Part shown: one piece after another, positions 14,145 to 24,600 of the stretch
How the letters are laid out: the number at the start of each line of letters is the position of its first letter
Position numbering within the stretch: position 1 is the stretch's first letter
From: Deltaproteobacteria bacterium
Lineage (GTDB): Bacteria > Desulfobacterota > Desulfuromonadia > Geobacterales > Geobacteraceae
Reading direction: 5' to 3'
DNA length: 64,000 bases
NCBI GenBank assembly: GCA_021847245.1
Contig: JAJZUC010000003.1
Coordinates: forward strand, 1 to 64,000
Made by a program: the position numbers and the translations under genes
Notes under the pieces: model-generated
Told to the model about the DNA's origin: nothing
Databases searched by the model: none
What the model saw: only the letters and a program-made list of their open reading frames with translations

Positions 14145-17100
14145 CTACTGCAGGAGTTCATTCATTAGCTTCTGGAAATATCTTGGGTATTTCTTCATCA
14201 CCGCCTTGGCTCCGCCCCGGTCTTGTTTCAGTGCCTTCACGAGATCCTTCTTCTGAGTCGCTGCCAGGTTCAAGGATGCGGCAAGGTCCTGAGAGATGAC
14301 ACGGTCCGAAAAGCCAAGCTCGTAAAGGGCAATGGCGGTTTCCGTGGGCAGACCATATTTCAGGCGCTTTTGAAAAAGCTGCAGACGATTGATCAGCTCT
14401 CCGGTGCCATCTTGGTCGAGTGTTTCGAAGAATTCACACACAGCGCCTACTACAAGCGCACCGTCATAAGCGAGCGTCCCTTCGCAGACGTCGACGGCAT
14501 GATCGATCTTGAACTCCCTCCGGCGGGTGCCCCATATCATCTTGGCTTTTCGCTTACGGATGATTTTCAGGAGGTCGCTGAAGGGCTTTCCACTGATCCA
14601 TCCATGCGCGATTTCTTTAAGCACCTCCGGTTTATCGAACTTGGTGAATACGCCACCGTTGATATGCCGGGTAAGCAATGGCCAGACAAGATCGAGCGCT
14701 TCTGTTTCATCAACAATCGAAAGCAGGCTGTCAGCGTTGGACTGAACCCATCCCTCAATGGTTTGGGCATCCTGAATACCGTAAAGCGTCCTGCCGTAGA
14801 TTCTACGGCGAGTTGCATCGGTGATGTTTGCGGAGATGTTCCCAGCGACAAGCTGAAACAACTCGCGGATATGCTCCTTTTTCTGCTCATCAGTCAGGAA
14901 AAAAGCAAGCGTCCCTTCGGCCAAGCGGGTCACATCGGCTTCCGAAAGACCATCCTCAGATTCATCCCAATGGGATAATAGGAAGCTCTCGACGGCACAG
15001 ATGAGGCTGATTCTCCAGGCGACTTGCCGCTCGACACCGTCTCGTGAGAATCCTTTGTCTCCATGTCGTGCGGCTATCCCGGCAGCCAGTTTGGTAACGT
15101 CATCAGGATCGTTGATATAAGCCTTGGCAAAATCCAAAGCCTCCATGGTGATGGTGTATTTCTCGTCATCACTCTTGATGGGGTCGAAGATCGATAGAAG
15201 ATTGCTGATGCATGGCTCAGAATTGCGCGGCTCCAGAAGTTCTTTCACCTGATCCCAGCGCCATTTATCGTTGCGAGCCTTTCGCTTGTCATAGATCACC
15301 GGATCTGCAAACAGGATGCTGCCTTCGGTATGCATCCCGGCGCGACCCGCTCGGCCAATGAGGTTGTGGAAATCGCGAACCTTTATACGTTCCATGCCTT
15401 GGTAGACACTGGTCACGATGAGGTATCGAATGGGAAGGTTTACACCCTGCGCCAAGGTGGATGTGCAAACAACGAATCTCACAAGGTCGTCGCGCATGGC
15501 ATGCTCCACCGCCAGCCGGATACCATGCGGCGTATTGCCATGATGGGAAAAAATGCCGTGCGCCGAACTCTGGGACGCCGGTGCGTCAGCACCGAGATTC
15601 TTGACGTGCAGATGTGTCAGCCGCTCAACTTCCTGAGCGTCAGAAAAATCTGACGGTAATACCACGGGTGCGCCGCGCTCGATAATATCGACGGCCTTTT
15701 CGCAGACGCTGGCCGCTGTCGACTTCCTTCCGCAGAAAACAGCGATACTGCCATTCGGGACCAATTTCAGACCAAGGTATAGTGCGATAGCCTGCCCGTC
15801 AGTCTTTTCAGGAAAAAAGCGGTCCGTCCTTTCCCGCTTCTTCCTCCCAAGATTGAATCTCTCAATCACCCTCGGAACGAAAAACTCGTTTTGTTCGGCA
15901 TCACGGCTGTCGACGTATTCGATTCTTCCCAACTGATCGAGCCAGCTCGCGAACCCGACCGACCTGAAAGTCGGAATCAGGGTTGTGCCTTCGACGACAT
16001 TAGGCTCGCCGTTCAGCCATTCTCCGACGGCTTCGGCGTTGCTGATGACCGCTGAGATCAGCACCTTCTGGGCACCTTTGGGAATCATGGAGCGCAGCGA
16101 TGTTAGGAGCAGTTCGTATGTAATGCCTCGGGTGCCGCTGTCGAACTGGTGGCCTTCATCAAAGACCAGCAGGCCAACGTGGGCAGCCAGCTCCGGAGCG
16201 TGCCGGAGGACGTAGAGCAGCTTCTCTGGGGTTACAACCAGGATCTGTTGGTGTCCAAGGAGTTCGGCAATCTCGAAGTCGGTCTGTAGGGCATCGGATA
16301 ATTCATCCACCTTGGTGGGGTCGTTGTGGAATGCCTCGACGAGGCTGTTCTTGATCTCATGGCACAGCGCCCTGAAAGGGGCGATGATGATGGCCAATGC
16401 TACGCGGTCAGTCAGAAACGCGCTTCGAAGGATCAGCTCCGTTGCCTTGGTTTTGCCAGCGCTGGTGGGCATTTGAACGATGGCAGACTTGCCTTTGAGA
16501 ACATCAGCCTTGCCCAAGAGGTGTTGAGCGGGCCAGAGTTCCTTGATGAACGAATCCTTTTGCAGCGCGTGGAGCCATTTGTTGCGAGGCAGGCCTGAAT
16601 ATGATGGCAAAGCCTTCCAGGCGGAATTTTCGAGCTTTTTCCTCGGAACAGCAGTGATCACATCACCAAATAGAAGCTGCCTGGGTGTGCCATATTCATA
16701 GACGGCATCCCTCAGCTCCGTGGCCAAATCAAGAAGATTGTCTTCGCCATTCCCATCCTCGAAAAACTGGAGAATCCATTTTGAAATACCGTCGATGAAT
16801 CCGCCGAATGGTCCCTCAGCTCCATCAAAATAGGTTCCCAGATCGGCCTGCAACAACCAGAGCAACAGGTCTTCCAAACCATCGCCATACAGATCCGGGC
16901 AGTCGCCATCGATGCGCTTCGCCAATACCGACGCGCTTCCAGGAAGATCGCACAGGTAATAGGAGGCGGAGCCAAGAAGCACAAGGTATGGATCAAGTGT
17001 CTCGTTCAGCTTTGATTGGAGGTAGGAATCAAAAAAGCGGGCAGAAAAAAGTAGATTGGTTTTCAGCTCCGAGAGGGAGCCGGGATCTGGCTCCTCCCGG

Positions 17101-17267
17101 TTGATAGCGGCGGCAAGGTCGCCCAGTAAACCAATCGATATGGTGAAGAGCTTGGCCGGATCTTGCGTGATTTTGATGTGATGCTCTTCCGGAACACCGT
17201 ACTCGAGCATCTTTGCCTTTGACCTGGTGACGCCAAGCAGGAGTTGGGATTTCTTTTCAGGCCTCAT
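14145..17267 (-). CDS. hamB: HamB, Hachiman DEAD-type helicase
   Basis: This 1040-aa SF2 helicase is of the Ski2-like type. PTSAGKT (Walker A) lies at about residue 265, VFDEGHQFD (motif II) near 369, and FVVCTSTLAQGVNLP with LIGRAGRAG (motifs V and VI) around 610-643. With the adjacent DUF1837 gene it makes a Hachiman system, in which HamB senses or unwinds phage DNA and releases HamA. I moved the start to 17267 because AGGAGG lies seven bases upstream; the first in-frame ATG is at 17297. The gene overlaps the hamA end by 11 bases, supporting coupled translation. Confidence 0.87.
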   Translation of the reverse strand: MRPEKKSQLLLGVTRSKAKMLEYGVPEEHHIKITQDPAKLFTISIGLLGDLAAAINREEPDPGSLSELKTNLLFSARFFDSYLQSKLNETLDPYLVLLGSASYYLCDLPGSASVLAKRIDGDCPDLYGDGLEDLLLWLLQADLGTYFDGAEGPFGGFIDGISKWILQFFEDGNGEDNLLDLATELRDAVYEYGTPRQLLFGDVITAVPRKKLENSAWKALPSYSGLPRNKWLHALQKDSFIKELWPAQHLLGKADVLKGKSAIVQMPTSAGKTKATELILRSAFLTDRVALAIIIAPFRALCHEIKNSLVEAFHNDPTKVDELSDALQTDFEIAELLGHQQILVVTPEKLLYVLRHAPELAAHVGLLVFDEGHQFDSGTRGITYELLLTSLRSMIPKGAQKVLISAVISNAEAVGEWLNGEPNVVEGTTLIPTFRSVGFASWLDQLGRIEYVDSRDAEQNEFFVPRVIERFNLGRKKRERTDRFFPEKTDGQAIALYLGLKLVPNGSIAVFCGRKSTAASVCEKAVDIIERGAPVVLPSDFSDAQEVERLTHLHVKNLGADAPASQSSAHGIFSHHGNTPHGIRLAVEHAMRDDLVRFVVCTSTLAQGVNLPIRYLIVTSVYQGMERIKVRDFHNLIGRAGRAGMHTEGSILFADPVIYDKRKARNDKWRWDQVKELLEPRNSEPCISNLLSIFDPIKSDDEKYTITMEALDFAKAYINDPDDVTKLAAGIAARHGDKGFSRDGVERQVAWRISLICAVESFLLSHWDESEDGLSEADVTRLAEGTLAFFLTDEQKKEHIRELFQLVAGNISANITDATRRRIYGRTLYGIQDAQTIEGWVQSNADSLLSIVDETEALDLVWPLLTRHINGGVFTKFDKPEVLKEIAHGWISGKPFSDLLKIIRKRKAKMIWGTRRREFKIDHAVDVCEGTLAYDGALVVGAVCEFFETLDQDGTGELINRLQLFQKRLKYGLPTETAIALYELGFSDRVISQDLAASLNLAATQKKDLVKALKQDRGGAKAVMKKYPRYFQKLMNELLQ

Positions 17268-18105
17268 CCGCAGCCCTCCTGTAGAGCTCGTTGACAAGGT
17301 CCATCATACTGGGTCCCTTAATAACCAAGAGGGCAAGACTGTCACCATTAGGATGTGGAAAGTACTCCTTGTATTTTGCGGATTTGGGGATTTTTCTGCA
17401 GTCTGCCGAAGCCAATTCTTCGGCATCGAAACACTCATCAGAAATGATAGTCGCAGCGCCGTAGGTTTCCTTATAAGGCATATCTACGGGGCTTTGAAAT
17501 CTCTCGATCCTTTGAGCTTGTTCGATGGCCCCTTTTTCATAGAGCTTTTGCTTGATAAAGTTCAGCGATTCATCGATTCGAATGTGATCTTTGGCTGAAT
17601 CGTTGATAGCATCCTGTAGGCGGTTGATCTTAGAGGTGGAGAACTTTGTCTTGGATTCAAAGACAAACAACACGTCCTTGGTGGAGGCTTCGCCGTCTTT
17701 TTTGTGAAATCGGAAACCAATTACATCGCTGCCCTTGGGCGATTCATCTCGAACAACCTTCGATGACCACCGCACCCTGGGCACCCAGTAACCGAGAAGC
17801 CATTGAAGGTAATCGGAAACCAGTATTTCCCCAAAATCTCCTGCTCGGATTCCTGGGCCGAGTTTGGATGTTCTGCATGGGAACTTGATATTCGTCAGAT
17901 AATCCGGTCGCGGACGTTTGCCCCGGAGGAAATCGATCTCAGTATCCAGGCAATAGTGATTCCGGAAGTGTTTCGCCCAGGCGGAGAGCACTGCCTCGTC
18001 GTTCTCATGACGGAACTCCCAGACTTCGACCTCCTTGCCGTCGGCGGTCGTCAGTCGTTCGCCGGTGTCAACGAGCCATTTTGTATGATCTGAAGTCCAG
18101 GGCAT
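17257..18105 (-). CDS. hamA: HamA, Hachiman effector nuclease (DUF1837)
   Basis: This 282-aa DUF1837-type protein carries a PD-(D/E)XK layout: GDFGEILVSDYLQWLLGYW as the core helix, KGSDVIGF giving Asp near residue 126, and LFVFESKTKF giving Glu near 149 and Lys near 151. HamA is the effector of Hachiman and degrades DNA when released by HamB. The gene lies directly upstream of hamB on the same strand. Catalytic residues look intact. The call rests on the fold pattern and the helicase partner. Confidence 0.85.
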   Translation of the reverse strand: MPWTSDHTKWLVDTGERLTTADGKEVEVWEFRHENDEAVLSAWAKHFRNHYCLDTEIDFLRGKRPRPDYLTNIKFPCRTSKLGPGIRAGDFGEILVSDYLQWLLGYWVPRVRWSSKVVRDESPKGSDVIGFRFHKKDGEASTKDVLFVFESKTKFSTSKINRLQDAINDSAKDHIRIDESLNFIKQKLYEKGAIEQAQRIERFQSPVDMPYKETYGAATIISDECFDAEELASADCRKIPKSAKYKEYFPHPNGDSLALLVIKGPSMMDLVNELYRRAADEA

Positions 18106-18124
18106 TTACAATCCGTTTCCAAGG

Positions 18125-19315
18125 TTACATATCTTTTTTCTCAATCCGAGCAGCATTGAGGTGATTACATTCATGGCCATACGAATTCTCGCGTTGCCGA
18201 TGCCATTCCAGAACCTGTAAAAGCTGGTCTCGAATTTCCTTTGCCGTCGCTCCCAGATCAACGGTGGCAAATCGAATTTCATGGTTCTGGATCACGACGG
18301 CCTCGTTAACCATATCACCCACCGAAGGATGAAGGAGCAGACCCGAGGCGTTTTCAGCGAGGAGATCCCCATTACCTTCCTGGGACCTCAAATAGGCGTA
18401 AATCTGATAGACGTATCCGCTGCGCAGTGTTTCTTCCCGATACCAGCCACGTGTCACAACGGAGTTGAACTTCGTGTCAATGACAATACGGCGTCCCGCG
18501 TCGGAGTGGTCGAGGATGATGTCGGTTCGCATCGAGGGGAGGATCTTGTCCATGCCCAGACTCTTGCTTTCAATCTGCCAGCCAATTGTTTTGCCCGCAT
18601 CGACGCGCCATCCTCTATTGGAAAGCACGACATCATAGAAACCGGCGATCCCTTTTTCGTAAAGCTTCCGAATCCAGGTAATTTCTCTATCCGGCAACGA
18701 CAATTGCTTTGCGCCTGCAGCCTCTGTAGGTAGGGCAAGATTGAAGGCCAGATGGGCCGCAGCAACCATCGGTTGATCATCTGCATCGTGCCTCCCGAAG
18801 CGGTCGATGGAGACCTCGCCACGATTCGGACGCTCCCCGGTTACGCCCATGCGTCTCAAGCTTACCGCCAACGACCGACATCGGTGTGCCAGCCCCCCAC
18901 GGAGAACGATTTTGGATATTTCCTCCAGGGCCGTCCGTACATAGCGGTTTCGGGCTGTATTGATGGTCAACTCATGGAATCGGCAAGCAACCTTTCCACG
19001 ATCCAGTAATCGATGCCTCTCAGTGTTCAGTAGGTCGATGCGTCCGCGCACGCGGCCAAGAACAGCCTCACGCGATTGGTAGCCATAACTCAAGTTGCGC
19101 TGAATACGACGCTCGACGCGACGGCAAAGCATTTCTGCGACCAGGTCTGGGATGTCATAAGGGTTATCCTCTACGGCGACCTTTGCCTTTTCGAGATCCC
19201 TGAACAAATCCGATGCGTACAGCATAAGCAGCCAAAGGTTGCGCACCGGGATGCGGCCTATTCGGCCAATCCCTTCATGGGCGTCTGATATCAAGTTGGC
19301 TGCAGCAAGTGTCAC
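18125..19315 (-). CDS. mcrC: McrC, nuclease subunit of McrBC
   Basis: This 396-aa protein matches McrC. The N-terminal region (IPVRNLWLLMLYASDLFRDL, then LVAEMLCRRVERRIQRNLS and GRVRGRIDLLNTER) is typical. The C-terminal PD-(D/E)XK site is seen as DIILDHSD followed by RRIVIDTKFNS at about residues 265-280. McrC cuts DNA holding modified cytosines when driven by the McrB GTPase. The gene follows mcrB by two bases. McrC looks complete, but the upstream mcrB has a stop codon, so the system may be inactive. Confidence 0.87.
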   Translation of the reverse strand: MTLAAANLISDAHEGIGRIGRIPVRNLWLLMLYASDLFRDLEKAKVAVEDNPYDIPDLVAEMLCRRVERRIQRNLSYGYQSREAVLGRVRGRIDLLNTERHRLLDRGKVACRFHELTINTARNRYVRTALEEISKIVLRGGLAHRCRSLAVSLRRMGVTGERPNRGEVSIDRFGRHDADDQPMVAAAHLAFNLALPTEAAGAKQLSLPDREITWIRKLYEKGIAGFYDVVLSNRGWRVDAGKTIGWQIESKSLGMDKILPSMRTDIILDHSDAGRRIVIDTKFNSVVTRGWYREETLRSGYVYQIYAYLRSQEGNGDLLAENASGLLLHPSVGDMVNEAVVIQNHEIRFATVDLGATAKEIRDQLLQVLEWHRQRENSYGHECNHLNAARIEKKDM

Positions 19316-19317
19316 GA

Positions 19318-21525
19318 TCAGAATCCTTCCAGCAAGCGTTCTCTCGCCTTCTGGGATTTCTCGAGCGCATCGAACCAGTATTCATCGAGCAACGGACCGA
19401 TCTCGGTATCAACCACCTGACGGAACCATTCCCGGGCATCACTGATGGGAATACCGAACGGCGGTGTGACATAGCTGTGCCCCACTCGGAACTGAGGCCC
19501 GAGACCGGTGTCGGCTGAAATGTCGCTGTTTAGGGCAATGAGACGCTTCTCGATTTCGACAAGGATTTCTGAATCAATACCGCACTGGGATTGAACCCAA
19601 TCGTGCCAGGGCTTTCCGAGCGTGGGTTCCAGATCAATGAAGGCAAAACGGCGACGCAATGCCAGATCGACCAAGGCGAGGGAGCGGTCGGCAATATTCA
19701 TCGTGCCGATGACATAAAGGTTGTCCGGAATGAAAACACGCTCGCCATCTGACCGTTTGTATGAAAGCTCCAGGGCCTCATTTGGCGTTCTCTTGTCTAC
19801 CTCGAGGAGCGTCAGCATCTCGCCGAAAATCTGTGCGGGATTCCCACGATTAATCTCTTCAATGACGACGATATGCCTTGACGTTGGATCTTTCGCGGCG
19901 GCCTTCATCATCTCCACAAAAGGCCCATCCACCAGCGTGAGTTTGCCATCTCCCACCGGCCGCCAACCACGAATAAAATCCTCGTAGGAAAGGTTCGGGT
20001 GAAACTGCACCGCTCGGACTTTGCTGTCGTCGCGTTGCCCCATCAAAGCGAAAGCCAATCGCTTGGCAAGTCAGGTCTTTCCCGTGCCTGGCGGCCCCTG
20101 AAGAATCAGGTTTTTTTTGGTCCGAAGGCGCTCGAGAATTTTTTCGAGTTTTTCCCGGGCGATGAAACATCCATCCGTCAGAATGTCATCGACGGAGTAC
20201 GGTTCGATGGGTGCAGCCGTGACCTCTGCCTCGGGTGTGGCATCCGCTTCGTCATCCTGCGAATCAGGGTCTGTGGCATTCGGGTGGGCAGATGTCCCAC
20301 TATCCTTGAAAAGCCAGGCGGCAAGTGACAGCTCCGGGAATGAGTGGACGGGATACGCATCCTCCTGGAAACGAGCCTCAAGGGTGTCCAGCACCGCCAG
20401 ATAATCAGTGGCATTGCAGCGGCCCTTGGGGCCGTTCATGCCAACCTGAATGTTGAGCTTCTTGCTGATGTAACGCTGGGACTGACCATCAAGGGTCGGG
20501 AAATTCCAAGGACGAATCCAGTACAGCCCCATGGTAAGGTTCCACCCCACACCATAGCGCTGCGTCGCGTTGTCGTAGGCTGAGACAAATGCCGACCGCG
20601 CCTCCGCGTCATCCGATTCCGCAAAAGCAATTGCCTGGGCAAAGGCTTCCCAGAGGGTGTCAATGTCATCTGGTTGGCGTTTGTTGTCGAAACCGAAAAA
20701 CCATGACTTCTGATTATTGAGAATTGGAATCCCTTCAAAGGAGTCCGGAACAGGCTCAGACACTCCAAGCAGACTGGCAAGTTCGCTTGCAATAGCTTTG
20801 CGATTTGCATCGGTGATCCCCCGGTTGAATATGCCCATGGCCGTAAATGGGCAGATGTCCTTCAGGGGGCCAGAGGAACCATCCGCGAATTGATCCTGCA
20901 GGTTGGAGAGGCCATCCACCTTAGAGGCAATAACGTGGATTCCAGCAATCAGCTCATCTCGCCTATTCCGAAAGGTAAGGAGTTTGTCAGCTACCGCCTC
21001 GTAAAAGCGAGTCCAGTTGAAACGGCGCTTGTCGACAGCGCTATCACCGAATCGTTCACGCCAGTAAGGAGCATTGCGGAACCGGTTGATGTCTTGCGCC
21101 TTTTCCTCGAATGTGAATCCGATTAAAGCATCTGTGGTCCAGTCGCCAGGCAAGACCCGCCAGACCGTGCTTCGATTGGTGTAGAAGTACCACTCACGCG
21201 GAGGATCGAAAGGTTTCCAGTCAACCTTCAAGGTGCGGCCGTCACCGAGATTCTCTTTTACCGTGCCAATGGCTTTGATCGCCATGACGGAAACGGTTTG
21301 GCCTCGGTTATCAAAGGGGAGATCGTGCTTCCGCGTATAGGACGACTTGATCGCAATGCGGTCCCCCACCTGGATAGACTTCACTGCGTCGAGGTATTTG
21401 TCCTGATAACCATTTCCCCAAATGCCTTCCTGCAGAAAACGGGGGGTCTGATCATCAGTTCCGCCGTATGTGGCTCCGACAAACCAACAGGCTCTGGCTC
21501 CGGCTCCTTCAGGTTTAGGATTCAT
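19318..21525 (-). pseudogene. mcrB: mcrB GTPase gene with in-frame TGA after the Walker A motif
   Basis: The reading frame is continuous for 735 codons apart from one TGA at 20071-20073 (codon 485), right after GPPGTGKT. Beyond it the same frame continues LAKRLAFALMG, then VVIEEINRGNPAQIFGE (Walker B), GTMNIADRSLALVDLALRRR (GTPase signature and arginines) and the C-terminal helical part. Trp (TGG) is common at this place in McrB, so one base change explains the stop. The N-terminal 110 residues look like an EVE/PUA-type domain that may read modified bases. Readthrough or a sequencing error are alternatives to a true null. Confidence 0.85.
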
Positions 21526-21625
21526 CTTGTCTACTCTCCTTCAATCTCATATGGTCCCCTCAATTTGCATCTTATGGTAGACGGAGCACCATTCGGCCTT
21601 GGAGATGTCCGCTCAACCAGATCGG

Positions 21626-24600
21626 TCATTGTCTCCATTTGAATACCCCATCAACCTGGAGGATGCCGTTCGCCGTAACATAACCGAGAGTCATGGGTCG
21701 GAAATCGTTACAGAAGGATTCGACATATGCCTTCAGCAGGCGACTCTGACGGAGAGTGTCCAATTCGTCGGAGAGATGGTTCACCACCTCTTGCGTCACC
21801 AAGGTAATCAGCTTTGCTCTGGCGCGGGAAGCCACGACGTTGAAGCGGTTGAGGCTCATGAGGAACTCGTCTTCCTCTGCAATCTGATCAGGATCTCCCA
21901 GCGTGTAGGACGCTATGATCACGTCTCTCTGCTGGCCCTGGAATCTCTCGACGGTGTCGACAGCGTCGCGGATCGCATCTGCAACGGCTCCAGAGGCGCC
22001 AAATATCTGATGCAGCCGTGATACGATGGCCGCCTGCTGCGCGCGGTGAGGCGTCACGACGCCAAGTGCCTTTTGCCAGAACTCGGTGGTCGAGTAAGGA
22101 GTTGATGACGGCGGTCGAACCCCGCCCGTGAGCGGGTCGACCTCACCGGAGAGTGCAGACGCTACACGACCATGGAGAAGCGTCGCCAACGCCGCCACTG
22201 CATCGGCCTCGAACTCGTTTTGCTGGCTGCTCCGTCCGTCCTCGTAGACGAAGCAAGTGGCGGGCTGGTCTGGATCGAGGAGTTGGGTCCATTCGGGAGT
22301 CCAATGGAGCGTGATGGGCCAGTTCCCAGGCTGGCTGACAGGTAGCGGAGAGGTCAGCTCAAGGCGCAGGTTCGGCGAGCGGCTCGTCAGTGCGGTCCGG
22401 TAGCCCGCCTCTCGGGCGAAGGCCACCAGCGTGTCGTTCGAGCGGTAGTTCACGTCGAGTGCGCACTCGACGACCCCGTAGCGCGAACGCCAGTACTCGT
22501 AGATGGAGCCCACCATGTCCTCGAGCCCGGCCGGCGGTTCGGCCTTGTGGATCGGCGGCAACTGCAGGTGGTCGCCAGCGAGCACGATGGATCCGTTAGC
22601 GGCGATCGCGCAGAACGGAAGAACCGAGTGTGCGACGTCCATCTGCGAAGCCTCGTCGACCAAGATGAGGTCGAATCGCTCATCACAGGCACTGCCCTGG
22701 TTGCTCGTGAGGAGGTTGTACACCTGCTCGGGAGTCCCTCCCACCAAAACGCAGCGGGTGGGACGCTCCAACTCGCCCTTCAACCCCATGAGCACCGGGG
22801 AAGGGTTGCCCCGGTCAATCTCGACATCAGTGAGCTGCGGAGTGTTGGTCGAAGGCTCCTGGAAACGAGAGCGCACCCGGAATCGGTCGCACTGCCCCGG
22901 AAGCAGCGCTTCGATGTCTCCAGCAGCGTCCGCGAGCACGTTGTCGATTGCCGTGTAGGTCGAAGCAGTGAGCAGCACTCGTATCGTCTGCCCGCGTGCC
23001 TGCGCATCCAGGATTGCGCCGACGATCACGGCGCGCACAGTGAGGCTCTTGCCGGTGCCGGGAGGCCCCCAGATGAGGCTCGCCCGGTGGGTGAGCGCAT
23101 GCTGCCACGCGTGGACCTGCGATGGGTTCAGCGAGCGGCCCGCCGACTGGAGGTAGGCGACGAGTCGCGCCTGGATCGCTGCGGGTGCCTGCGTCGTCGT
23201 CGCGCCACTCATCGCGGTGGCGTTCCACAGGAAGTCCGCAGGAGGGCGATGTGCCGTGCGCCTCGGGCCGCGACATCCGGCTTGTCCGGTCGCGGCCACC
23301 GCCCTCGCGTTGGCGCGCTGCGCAGCCAGGGGCGGATTCGCCAGCACCTGGAGCGCGCCGCTTCCATTGCTCGCCGAGAGCTTCCGGGTGAAGAAATCGG
23401 TGTTCGTCGGATCCAGCGTGACGTCTGCAGCGAACGACGCGACCCCGTGCCGCTCGATTGAGTCGAGGATTCCTGGCATCCCGTCCTTGGGGGCCAGAGC
23501 GACAAGACCACGATTCCGGTCGAGCGCGATCACCGTCACGGCAGTAATCGCCTCCATTGTGGCTCTCCAGAACCGGTTCCCGAGTTGCTGCTGGAGCTGC
23601 GTGTCGAGAGGAGTCCCCCGAACCATCCTCGAGATCTTCCGATCGAGGAACGCCTGATCGGCCGCAGGGCTCAGCGCAAAGGAGAAGTCTCCTGGCTTGG
23701 CTTTCAGGTCGACCGAGTCAGCCGAGAGCTCATACACGCGCAGCCCCGGACGGGTTGAGACGTTCAGCTGCTGAAGCGCCTGAGTCGCGGCCGTTCCGGT
23801 CAATCGCTGGGTCAGGAGCGCACTCCGAAATCGCGCCACCCGCTCGTGGACGGGCATCGCTCGCACCTGCTGCACATCAAGGTCGTCGAGCGCGGCGTTC
23901 AGGCGGGCGAAGTTGTACCAGAGCTGCCCATCCGCGCTGACACGTGACTGCCGCTGCGGTGGCTCGATGCGAATGACCGGTGCCGACTGAATGAGTACGG
24001 TACGGAGTTCGTGCTCCAACCGCTTCGCCACCGTTTCAAGCGCCCGTAGCCGAAGCGTAACGGTGTCCTGGTAGCGCGTGAGCTGTGTCTGCCAGTGGTT
24101 CGGAGTCGTAACCTTAGACCAGATCTCGTGGGCCCGCTCGGAAGGGATCTGGTCGCTCAGAGGCGTTGTGAAGAGTGGGTGCGGATTGAAGGTCGCGACG
24201 TTCGGAGGGAGCCCCGACTCGTGGAAATGACGAGCCACCTGAAGCAGGCTATAGTAGTGCTCGACGGGCGCCGCGACGAGACCTCGGACCACGTCTCGAA
24301 CGATGGTCAGAGGTGAGCGACGCGTAACCATGTCGGGGTTTTCGAGTAGGTCCTCTGGCGGGAACAGCCACGCAAGGTAGGAGATGTTCTGGTTCGCGAG
24401 GATATGGTCCAGGTGGCGACCCACTACCCTGGTCAGGTGCTCATACTGCAGGGTGTCCCAGATGTAGATCTGGATCTTGGTGCGGTAGTCGTCCTGCTGG
24501 GATCGCGTCAGTCCGGCCAACTGAGGGCGGGACAGATTCTGAGTGTCCTGCTGCTGGCACCAGGTCAGGATGTCATGGATCCTCTGAAGGAAAGCTAGGA

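Noticed and set aside
20071-20073. Selenocysteine or programmed recoding at the mcrB TGA
   Set aside because: The expected residue is Trp, not Cys or Sec, and I see no clear selenocysteine hairpin after it. A point mutation is simpler.
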